Shown piece after piece: positions 1 to 7,294 of a DNA stretch of 59,361 nt; position 1 is the first letter of the stretch, and each line of letters begins with the position of its first letter. The notes under the pieces are model-generated. The model did not search any database, was not told the DNA's origin, and was given only the letters and a program-made list of their open reading frames with translations. Origin of the DNA: Roseburia sp. CAG:10041_57 (GTDB lineage Bacteria > Bacillota > Clostridia > Lachnospirales > Lachnospiraceae); the NCBI GenBank assembly GCA_001916965.1, contig MNTL01000063.1:1-59361 (forward strand), read 5' to 3'. The position numbers and the translations under genes were made by a program.

Positions 1-7
1 AACGTAG

Positions 8-23
8 GCGTAGCGGGCTACGC
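8..23. repeat. short perfect palindrome near window edge
   Basis: Seven-base arms gcgtagc and gctacgc flank a two-base loop. Another imperfect hairpin (tgtaaaaa / tttttaca) lies at about 99-125. No open frame or RNA gene was recognised in positions 1-150; these may be terminators of genes outside the window. Confidence 0.4.
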
Positions 24-150
24 TGAGGATTTTTGGCATGTGCTATCGGGAAAATAGGCAAGTAATATGGTTTAGTTAATTTAAAAACGCTATACTAGTG
101 TAAAAAGCATATATGGCATTTTTACATAGCAGCTTTCTAAGACTTACCAC

Positions 151-249
151 CTAATTCGCCCGTATGACACCGCAGCCTATCTTCGTACCGGAATTACCTG
201 ACGGCTGTGTCATAAAATCATCCGGCATAGCATGAATCACCACGCTTCT
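151..249 (-). pseudogene. C-terminal remnant of Cu/Zn superoxide dismutase
   Basis: The minus strand reads about 32 codons ending in TAG. The peptide contains SVVIHAMPDDF, then TQPSGNSG and GCGVI, which is the conserved C-terminal signature of Cu/Zn superoxide dismutases (a metal-ligand His, the DD.xTQPSGNSG loop and the disulfide Cys in CGV). An in-frame TAA lies four codons before the match, and just upstream is the ileS terminator, so the N-terminal four fifths of the enzyme, including most metal ligands, are missing. There is no start codon with a ribosome site. It is best read as a decayed or truncated gene end rather than a functional enzyme; a frameshifted full gene is excluded because ileS lies immediately upstream. 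Confidence 0.65.
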
Positions 250-273
250 CACTCTTTTTTATTCTATGCATGC

Positions 274-308
274 AAAAGGCAGCAGGTGTATATGACCTGC
301 TGCCTTTT
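274..308. terminator. ileS terminator (bidirectional)
   Basis: Perfect 14-bp stem aaaaggcagcaggt / acctgctgcctttt with a 7-base loop, beginning about 55 bases after the ileS stop. U-runs of four on both strands make it usable in either direction. Confidence 0.85.
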
Positions 309-363
309 ATCTTATATTGTATGATTTACCACAACCGCCAATCTGTAAACGGCTGCTCTTATA

Positions 364-3300
364 TTACAGTTTCTCAACGCCAATCGTTACGTTCTCGCCA
401 TTGACATTCCAATCCTTAGTATGTGTACCACCTGCTGTATATGCAAATGCATCAGCCAGTACCTTCTCACCGATGGATTTCTCATTCTTCTCTACAACAG
501 CAGCGATTCTGTCATTACCACTGATGTATACCTTGATATGATCCATTACTTCAAAGCCTGAATCCTTACGCATAGTCTGAATCTTACTGATGACTTCGTA
601 TACAAAGCCTTCTTCGATCAGCTCTTCTGTCAGGTTCGTATCCAGTACAACGGTTACTGTGTTGTCAGCTTCTGTTACATAGCCTTCCTTCTGGGAGATA
701 TCAATTAACAGATCTTCCTCAGCAAGCTTTACTTCTGTACCGTTTACATCAAATGCGATAAAGCCGTTGGCTTTTAACTCATCCATAGCTGCATTGCCAT
801 CAATAGAGGCAAGTGTCTTCTGGATGCCGCCTAACTGCTTACCATACTTAGGACCTACTGTACGAAGCTGTGGCTTGAAAGTATAAGTTGTAAAGTCTCT
901 TACATCATCTGTAAAGACTACCTTCTTGACATTCAATTCATCTTCGATGATCTCCTGATAGAACTCGCTTAATGTGAAAGGAGCCTTGATGAACATTGTG
1001 CTGATAGGCTGACGATTCTTGATGTTCGCTGTATTTCTGCAGGCACGTCCCATAACGACTACCTTCAATACGGCTTCCATATCCTCTTCCAGCTTCTTAT
1101 CTACGAACTTCTCATTTACAGTCGGGAAGTCGCACAGATGAATACTTTCAGGAGCATTCTTGTCGATGCTTCTTACCAGGTTCTGATAAATGTCTTCTGT
1201 CATGAAAGGAATCATAGGTGCTGCTGCCTTGGAGATTGTAACCAGTGCTGTATAAAGAGTCATATAAGCATTGATCTTATCCTGCTCCATGCCTTTTGCC
1301 CAGAAACGCTCACGGCTTCTTCTGACATACCAGTTACTCATCTCATCTACGAACTCCTGTAATGCTCTTGCAGCTTCAGGGATTCTATAATGATCCAGGT
1401 TATCATCAACCTCTCCGACTACTGTATTCAGCTTGGAAAGTAACCATTTATCCATTACAGGAAGTTTATCATAATCCAGTGTATATTTTGTTGCATCGAA
1501 GTTATCAATGTTTGCATACAGTACGAAGAATGCATAAGTATTCCACAGAGTACCCATAAACTTCCGCTGTCCTTCCTGTACAGCCTTGCCATGGAAACGG
1601 TTAGGAAGCCATGGAGCGGAGTTGATATAGAAGTACCAGCGGATTGCATCTGCACCATACTGTCCCAGTGCTTCAAAAGGATCTACTGCATTTCCCTTGG
1701 ACTTGGACATCTTCTGTCCGTTCTCATCCTGAACATGTCCCAGAACAATAACATTTTCATAAGGAGCCTTGTTAAATAACAGGGTAGACTCTGCCATCAG
1801 AGAGTGGAACCATCCACGGGTCTGGTCAACTGCTTCTGAAATGAACTGTGCAGGGAACTGCTTTTCGAATACATCCTTATTTTCAAAAGGATAATGATGC
1901 TGCGCAAAAGGCATTGCACCTGAGTCGAACCAACAGTCAAGTACTTCCGGTACACGCTTCATTGTCTTGCCACACTCAGGGCAAGGGAAAGTTACTTCAT
2001 CAATATACGGTCTGTGAAGCTCTACCTTGGCTGCATCAGGATTGCCGCTGCGCTCTGCCAGTTCTGCCCTGCTGCCGATACATTCTCTGTGTCCACATTC
2101 ACATTCCCAGATATTGAGCGGAGTACCCCAGTAACGGTTACGTGAAATCGCCCAGTCCTGAATATTCTCAAGCCAGTTGCCGAAACGTCCCTTACCGATG
2201 GATTCAGGAATCCAGTTTACTGTATTATTGTTGCGGATCAGATCATCCTTCACTGCTGTTTCCTTGATATACCAAGACTCTCTTGCATAGTAGATAAGAG
2301 GTGTGTCACATCTCCAGCAATGAGGATATTCATGTTCAAATTTCGGAGCATCAAAGAGTTGTCCCTTGGACTCCAGGTCTTTTAATACTTCAGGGTCTGC
2401 TTTCTTTACAAATAATCCGGCAAAAGGTGTTTCCTTGGTCATTTCACCCTTGCCATCTACGAACTGTACAAACGGCAGATCATAATTACGTCCAACATTG
2501 GCATCATCTTCACCAAATGCAGGAGCGATATGAACGATACCAGTACCATCTGTCATTGTGACATAAGTGTCACATGTGACAAAGAATCCCTTCTTATTCT
2601 GCTTGTCTGCACACTCTTTTGCACATGCATAAAGCGGCTCATACTCTTTATATTCCAGATCCTTACCTGTGTAAGTCTCTAATACTTCATATGCCTTCTG
2701 TCCTTCTTCTGTTGCCAGCTTGCCTAATACCTTATCAGCCAGTGCCTGTGCCAGATAGTAAGTATAGCCGTCAGCAGCCTTTACCTTTACATAGGTATCA
2801 TTCGGGTTTACACAGAGTGCAACGTTACTTGGCAGTGTCCATGGAGTTGTTGTCCATACCAGGAAGTATGCATCTTCTCCTGCTGCCTTGAATCTTGCGA
2901 TTGCGGAACGCTCTTTTACAGTTTTATATCCCTGGGATACTTCTGCGGAAGACAGAGGCGTACCACAACGAGGGCAGTAAGGAACAATCTTGAATCCCTT
3001 GTATAATAAGCCTTTGTTCCAGATTTCTTTCAGAGCCCACCACTCAGACTCAATGAAATTATCATCATAAGTTACATATGGGTTATCCATATCAGCCCAG
3101 AAACCTACTGTGCCTGAGAAATCTTCCCACATTCCCTTATATTTCCATACGGACTCCTTACATTTCTTAATGAAAGGCTCCATGCCGTATTCTTCGATCT
3201 GCTCTTTACCATTCAGTCCTAAGAGCTTCTCTACTTCCAGTTCCACAGGAAGACCATGTGTGTCCCATCCTGCTTTACGTGGAACCATATAGCCCTTCAT

Positions 3301-3519
3301 TGTTCTGTATCTTGGAATCATATCCTTAATAACACGTGTCAATACGTGTCCGATATGTGGTTTGCCGTTTGCTGTTGGCGGTCCATCATAGAAGGTATAT
3401 GTTTCACCTTCCTTGCGATTTTCCATACTCTTCTTAAAAATATCATTGTCTTTCCAGAACTTCTCGACATTCTTCTCTCTGTCCACAAAGTTCATATCTG
3501 CTGATACTTTCTGATACAT
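364..3519 (-). CDS. ileS: isoleucyl-tRNA synthetase, long eukaryote-like (IleRS2) type
   Basis: Charges tRNA-Ile with isoleucine in the cytoplasm. 1051 residues. The ATP-binding signature is PHIGH near residue 55, and KMSKSKGN lies in the second half, so the class I catalytic core is intact. The insertion between them contains the editing domain, and CPRCGTPLSSAEV is present. Length and the WWALKEIWNKGLLYKG stretch resemble the IleRS2 group rather than the shorter typical bacterial IleRS1; IleRS2 enzymes are known for intrinsic mupirocin tolerance, but this is a family inference. The start was placed at the ATG at 3519 because GGAGG lies 7-12 bases upstream and the residues before it show no homology to the family; the open frame itself extends 31 codons further upstream. 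Transcription is controlled by the T-box leader at 3754-4015. Confidence 0.96.
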   Translation of the reverse strand: MYQKVSADMNFVDREKNVEKFWKDNDIFKKSMENRKEGETYTFYDGPPTANGKPHIGHVLTRVIKDMIPRYRTMKGYMVPRKAGWDTHGLPVELEVEKLLGLNGKEQIEEYGMEPFIKKCKESVWKYKGMWEDFSGTVGFWADMDNPYVTYDDNFIESEWWALKEIWNKGLLYKGFKIVPYCPRCGTPLSSAEVSQGYKTVKERSAIARFKAAGEDAYFLVWTTTPWTLPSNVALCVNPNDTYVKVKAADGYTYYLAQALADKVLGKLATEEGQKAYEVLETYTGKDLEYKEYEPLYACAKECADKQNKKGFFVTCDTYVTMTDGTGIVHIAPAFGEDDANVGRNYDLPFVQFVDGKGEMTKETPFAGLFVKKADPEVLKDLESKGQLFDAPKFEHEYPHCWRCDTPLIYYARESWYIKETAVKDDLIRNNNTVNWIPESIGKGRFGNWLENIQDWAISRNRYWGTPLNIWECECGHRECIGSRAELAERSGNPDAAKVELHRPYIDEVTFPCPECGKTMKRVPEVLDCWFDSGAMPFAQHHYPFENKDVFEKQFPAQFISEAVDQTRGWFHSLMAESTLLFNKAPYENVIVLGHVQDENGQKMSKSKGNAVDPFEALGQYGADAIRWYFYINSAPWLPNRFHGKAVQEGQRKFMGTLWNTYAFFVLYANIDNFDATKYTLDYDKLPVMDKWLLSKLNTVVGEVDDNLDHYRIPEAARALQEFVDEMSNWYVRRSRERFWAKGMEQDKINAYMTLYTALVTISKAAAPMIPFMTEDIYQNLVRSIDKNAPESIHLCDFPTVNEKFVDKKLEEDMEAVLKVVVMGRACRNTANIKNRQPISTMFIKAPFTLSEFYQEIIEDELNVKKVVFTDDVRDFTTYTFKPQLRTVGPKYGKQLGGIQKTLASIDGNAAMDELKANGFIAFDVNGTEVKLAEEDLLIDISQKEGYVTEADNTVTVVLDTNLTEELIEEGFVYEVISKIQTMRKDSGFEVMDHIKVYISGNDRIAAVVEKNEKSIGEKVLADAFAYTAGGTHTKDWNVNGENVTIGVEKL

Positions 3520-3548
3520 GTTGTTACCTCCATTTTTGATTATCTTCC

Positions 3549-3617
3549 GTGAGTTGTATCTGCTTTGCGAAACCACCAAGTACCTGTTTATGGTTTGGTA
3601 AAGCAGATACAACTCAC
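3549..3617. repeat. long inverted repeat in ileS leader (IR1)
   Basis: An 18-bp perfect inverted repeat, gtgagttgtatctgcttt at 3549-3566 and its complement at 3600-3617. The 33-base loop holds a second 6-bp stem (aaacca / tggttt). It lies between the T-box terminator and the ileS ribosome site, so it would be transcribed in the read-through message. No T-run follows it, so it is not a classical terminator. Confidence 0.75.
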
Positions 3618-3637
3618 TGGGTTAATGCAAGTCTGGA

Positions 3638-3747
3638 ATAAGCAGACTCACAAGCTTCGCTTGCTCGTTCGCGTTGCTCGCCATAGTATAAGATACAGAA
3701 TTGTATGCGAGCATGAATTCTGTATCTTATACCATGGCTCTGCTTAT
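3638..3747. repeat. nested palindromic element in ileS leader (IR2)
   Basis: An outer 9-bp stem (ataagcaga 3638-3646 with tctgcttat 3739-3747) encloses a 17-bp perfect stem (gtataagatacagaatt 3686-3702 with its complement 3716-3732), with a further ATGC/GCAT stem in the loop. The arms share words with the neighbouring IR1 (aagcaga, tgtatct), suggesting a composite REP- or MITE-like unit. No transposase is nearby. Confidence 0.7.
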
Positions 3748-3753
3748 CCGCGC

Positions 3754-4015
3754 AAAAAAGGCTCCGTCCTGTAAATAGGACGAGAGCCTTACAATCGTTA
3801 TACCACCTATTACAAATGTACTCCATCATAAATGATGTTCATACCTGTTCCCTGTAACGTAGGAAAGACGGCATTGCTTACTTATTACTTTCTACTAATT
3901 TTCAGCTCTGCGACTCAGGAGTGATTTTCATTCATCAGCTACTTGCATCGGTTCTCACCTGCTCCGACTCGCTGCGGCGTTCACTCATAAACTACTGTCT
4001 CCGTCATGGTCTTTT
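3754..4015 (-). promoter_or_regulatory. T-box leader (tRNA-Ile-sensing riboswitch)
   Basis: Senses uncharged tRNA-Ile to allow ileS transcription. The T-box motif reads AGGTGGTATAACG on the minus strand (3796-3808); its TGGT pairs with the tRNA acceptor end, and the last T suits the A discriminator of tRNA-Ile. An isoleucine ATC codon is positioned as specifier at 3923-3925 inside GAAAATCACTCC, typical of the specifier loop. The intrinsic terminator that competes with the antiterminator is AAGGCTC..GTCC / GGAC.GGAGCCTT followed by TTTTTT at 3754-3790. Specifier, T-box and terminator are in the right order. The 5' boundary is approximate. Confidence 0.92.
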
Positions 4016-4054
4016 CTTTTTCATTATAACACTACCGTGTGCCATATATTATAT

Positions 4055-4083
4055 AGTATAAGCACATCCAATTATGGTGTCAA
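4055..4083 (-). promoter_or_regulatory. ileS sigma-A promoter
   Basis: Minus strand TTGACA (4078-4083), 17-base spacer, TATACT (4055-4060). A near-consensus promoter about 40 bases before the T-box leader begins. Confidence 0.85.
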
Positions 4084-4101
4084 GCAGTTTTCATCTGCTT
4101 A

Positions 4102-5457
4102 TTATTCCTGTAAAGCGGAAAAATCCGGTTTATATATCATCTCTTCCTGCTCTTCCTCTTTTTGCAGGAACATGACCATATAGATAGGATAATACACAAT
4201 ATTTTCTACAACCTGCACATTTTCATTACACAATACGATTCCCTGTGGTATGGCATAATTTCCTGTTGATAAGACATTGTTTAGTGCAGCATGGCGTGTA
4301 TACCCTTTTCCAGACTTTACCTCTATAGGAAGTACCACACCGCTTTGTTCTATCAGGAAGTCCAGTTCTCCCTGTTTTTTGCTGTTATAATAATATAGTT
4401 CAAACCCATGTGTCTGTAATTCCTGCGCTACGACATTTTCATATACAGAACCAAAGTTGATGTCTTTTTCACCTTTTAAAATACGCAGCTGCAATCCATC
4501 TGAATACATGGATGCCAGCAGTCCTACATCTGACGCAAATAATTTAAACAGATTAGTCGCCCGCGACAGCAAAAGCGGACTGGTCGGTTCGGCGGCACAA
4601 TACACTGGAAGCGCTACACCTGCTTCCTTTAACCAGATAAAACTATTCTCATATCTTGAAAATTTAAAATTTTCATTAAGATTCTTTAAAATGAAACGCT
4701 TATTTTTCTGATTCAATTCACTGGGAATCAGGGAAAATATTTCTTCCAGGTACAGTTTATGGTCTGGATCATATTTCGCAATGTCTTTTTTATAAAGGCG
4801 CACAATTCCTTTTTGTATTTCATCGACTTGCTTTAAATTATTTGTTTTGATATAGGTATTTACTACCTCTGGCATGCCCCCTACCATCAAATACAGTCGA
4901 AACAACTCCATCATTTTTTCATGTATGATTTTGTCTACAGCAATTCTCTTCTGATAACATTGCCGCAGCATTTCAAAAACTCGCTCCGAAACGCCATTCG
5001 CCCAGCAAAACTCTTCAAAATCCAGTGGATACATTTCATACACATCCATATAGCCAACAGGAACAGAACGAATATCTTTTAATTCCACGCCAAGCAATGA
5101 TCCACTTAACAGGTATTGATATTTGCCATCCTCCACAAGAAATTTTATTGCCGTTACAATTTCGGGATATTCCTGTACTTCGTCGAAAAAAATAAGTGTT
5201 TTTCCTTCTTCTAAAGGAACATCTGTCAAAGCAGAAATACGAAGTAAAATATCTTTACTGTCAGATGCCGCATCCATAAGAGAAACAGCACTTTTGTTTT
5301 CCAAAAAATTAATCTCCACGAGATTTTTTCCCATATCCTTTGCATACTGTCTGATAATATGTGTCTTACCTGTCTGTCTTGCCCCGGTAATCAAAAGTGC
5401 CTTACTTTGTTTCTCCATAAAAAGCCTTATTTTATCTTCCATTTTTCGTTTGAGCAT
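4102..5457 (-). CDS. AAA_14 / DUF4143 family ATPase
   Basis: 451 residues. The Walker A motif GARQTGKT sits near residue 25 and the Walker B LIFFDEVQ near residue 90, followed by a sensor-like LLSGSLLG, which is the AAA_14 nucleotide-binding domain. The C-terminal half carries the DUF4143 signature with a PD-(D/E)xK-like core: ENVVAQEL, GELDFLIEQ and PIEVKSGKGY. The family is common, patchily distributed in anaerobes and archaea and without an agreed function. The GELDFL..EVKSGK residues resemble a nuclease fold, but cleavage activity is not established. It is monocistronic, with its own promoter at 5493-5521 and a GGTGG ribosome site, set between ileS and the Hsp70 operon; genes of this family often move as single cargo genes. 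Confidence 0.9.
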   Translation of the reverse strand: MLKRKMEDKIRLFMEKQSKALLITGARQTGKTHIIRQYAKDMGKNLVEINFLENKSAVSLMDAASDSKDILLRISALTDVPLEEGKTLIFFDEVQEYPEIVTAIKFLVEDGKYQYLLSGSLLGVELKDIRSVPVGYMDVYEMYPLDFEEFCWANGVSERVFEMLRQCYQKRIAVDKIIHEKMMELFRLYLMVGGMPEVVNTYIKTNNLKQVDEIQKGIVRLYKKDIAKYDPDHKLYLEEIFSLIPSELNQKNKRFILKNLNENFKFSRYENSFIWLKEAGVALPVYCAAEPTSPLLLSRATNLFKLFASDVGLLASMYSDGLQLRILKGEKDINFGSVYENVVAQELQTHGFELYYYNSKKQGELDFLIEQSGVVLPIEVKSGKGYTRHAALNNVLSTGNYAIPQGIVLCNENVQVVENIVYYPIYMVMFLQKEEEQEEMIYKPDFSALQE

Positions 5458-5492
5458 TGTTCCACCTGCTTTCTACCTGCCTGCTTTATCTT

Positions 5493-5521
5493 ATTATGTC
5501 ACACCTTTCTTTCACTTTCAA
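5493..5521 (-). promoter_or_regulatory. promoter of the AAA_14 gene
   Basis: Minus strand TTGAAA (5516-5521), 17-base spacer, CATAAT (5493-5498), about 30 bases before the start codon. Confidence 0.65.
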
Positions 5522-5608
5522 TTATTTTATCCGTTTTTCTATATTATATTTCTTTAGTTTTGTCCGTTTTTTCATATGTTTTTTCTTCTGTTTTGTCCGC
5601 TTTTCCAT
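5522..5608 (-). repeat. 33-base degenerate tandem repeat with a 28-codon basic frame
   Basis: Two full and one partial copies of a 33-base unit follow the Hsp70 stop codon. On the minus strand they form an ATG-to-TAA frame of 28 codons in which MEKRTKQKKKH, MKKRTKLKKYN and IEKRIK repeat with an 11-residue period. The frame is in phase with the Hsp70 gene, separated from it by one TAA and two codons. No ribosome site precedes the ATG. It may be a former or read-through C-terminal Lys/Arg-rich tail, or simply a repeat without coding meaning. Confidence 0.5.
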
Positions 5609-5614
5609 GTGTTC

Positions 5615-7294
5615 TTAATCATCTTCCATCAGCTCGTACAGCGTCTTTTTGGATTCTTCGACTTTCTTTCTGTCCTCGCTGCGCAGAGCATCTTCAAACA
5701 GGCGGATACCGGCTTCCAACCGCTCACGCTGCTTTCCCAGGGATTCCTCATACATACGCTCTGCCCGAAGCAATACAAGCTTATTTTCCTCCTGATCACG
5801 CAGTTGTACTTTCAGATAGGAGAGTTCCTCCATACGTTTTGCAATCTCTTCTTCTGTCATGGTATTATCCTTGCCCTTGATTACCAGCTTGCTTGTCTCT
5901 CCTGTTGATACAACTTTCGCCTCTACTTCCAACAGTGAATTGATATCGTATGTATAAGTAACATCAATTGCCTCTTCACCTTTGGGCGCCTTGGGAACCT
6001 TTATCTCCAATTCTCCTAGATACAAATTATTTCTTGCCAGTCGGCTCTCTCCCTGTAATACTCTTACAGTCACCCTGTCCTGATCGTCATGCACTGTATA
6101 GAGTCGCTTCGTCTTACTTGTCGGTATCACTGTATTTCTGTCAATGATCGGACAGTAATGTCCATCCTCCATCAGACCATCACTGTATTCCATGACAACC
6201 TCAGTTCCCAGAGTAAAAGAGCATACATCGGTAAGAATCATTTCTTTTACAGCTTCTTTACGCTCCTTCATAGCACCCTGAATTGCCGCGCCAAGTGCAA
6301 CTGCTTCATCTGGATTGATGCTCGTGTCCGGGAATTTATGAAATACCCGGATAAAGAAGTCTCTGAATATCTGTAATTTGGTCGCTCCACCGATCAATAC
6401 GACCTCATCAATGTCTTTTAAGGATAAGCCTGCATCTGAGAGACTTCGTTTAACCGGTTCCCGAATCTTCGAGAAAAGATCTTCACATTCCTCTTCATAT
6501 TCTTTCGTGGTAATTTCCACTGTTTCAGGCTCGTCCTTAATAAGACAGGTTATCTCTACCTTATCTGCATCATTGATTCTGCGTTTTGCTTCCTCTGCCT
6601 GTCTGTACAGTCTGACCTGTTCCTTGGCAGTCAGGGAATTGGCGTTGATTCCTGTTTTATTCAGGAACATTTTCTCCATAACTTTGGTAAAATCTTCGCC
6701 CCCCAGATAATTATCCCCTGCCACGGCGCGCACTTCCAGAATATTCTCATATAACTCTAATATGGATACATCAAAAGTACCACCTCCCAGGTCAAATACC
6801 AGGAAACGTGTATCCTCTTTCTTCTCATAGAGACCATAGGCTATTGCAGCAGCTGTAGGCTCTGATATCATACGTTCTACTTTCAGTCCTGCCAACTCTC
6901 CTGCTCTCTTGGTGGCTTTACGCCTTTTGTCATCAAAATACGCAGGTACACTGATCACCGCCTCTGTTACTTTTTCTCCCAGATATTCTTCTGCATCTTC
7001 CTTCAATGCCCGCAACACCAGACTGGAAAGCTCCTCCGGTCTGTATTTCCTGCCACTGAGTTCATACTCTCTGTCGCTTCCCATACTGCGTTTAAAGGCA
7101 GAAGCCACCGTATCAGGATACAGACTCATTCTCTCCAATGCAGTCTCTCCCACATAAACATTACCTTTTTCATCGACGCTGACAACAGAAGGTGTCAGAT
7201 GCTTGCCCAGTCTATTGGGTATGATACGTGAACCGTCCTGTGTATAATACGCCACCAGGCTGTTCGTTGTTCCTAAATCAATTCCTACTATCAT
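5615..7294 (-). CDS. compact Hsp70 family chaperone (HscC-like)
   Basis: 559 residues. ATP-driven chaperone with the three Hsp70 phosphate and adenosine signatures: GIDLGTTNS at the N-terminus, FDLGGGTFDVS near residue 170 and VVLIGGATKLQIF near residue 310. The substrate-binding beta domain follows at about 360-480, then a short helical tail rich in Glu, Arg and Lys. It lacks the EEVD/EEAD-type end of housekeeping DnaK and is about 50-80 residues shorter, as in E. coli HscC. The start is the second in-frame ATG because it overlaps the upstream J-domain gene as ATGA, implying translational coupling; SD-like GGAG and GAGAG lie inside the end of that gene. The upstream gene is presumably its dedicated co-chaperone. 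The cellular client is unknown. Confidence 0.93.
   Translation of the reverse strand: MIVGIDLGTTNSLVAYYTQDGSRIIPNRLGKHLTPSVVSVDEKGNVYVGETALERMSLYPDTVASAFKRSMGSDREYELSGRKYRPEELSSLVLRALKEDAEEYLGEKVTEAVISVPAYFDDKRRKATKRAGELAGLKVERMISEPTAAAIAYGLYEKKEDTRFLVFDLGGGTFDVSILELYENILEVRAVAGDNYLGGEDFTKVMEKMFLNKTGINANSLTAKEQVRLYRQAEEAKRRINDADKVEITCLIKDEPETVEITTKEYEEECEDLFSKIREPVKRSLSDAGLSLKDIDEVVLIGGATKLQIFRDFFIRVFHKFPDTSINPDEAVALGAAIQGAMKERKEAVKEMILTDVCSFTLGTEVVMEYSDGLMEDGHYCPIIDRNTVIPTSKTKRLYTVHDDQDRVTVRVLQGESRLARNNLYLGELEIKVPKAPKGEEAIDVTYTYDINSLLEVEAKVVSTGETSKLVIKGKDNTMTEEEIAKRMEELSYLKVQLRDQEENKLVLLRAERMYEESLGKQRERLEAGIRLFEDALRSEDRKKVEESKKTLYELMEDD

Noticed and set aside
3614..3829. Minus-strand 71-codon frame through the T-box terminator
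   Set aside because: It overlaps the riboswitch terminator and palindromes and has no protein-like composition or ribosome site.
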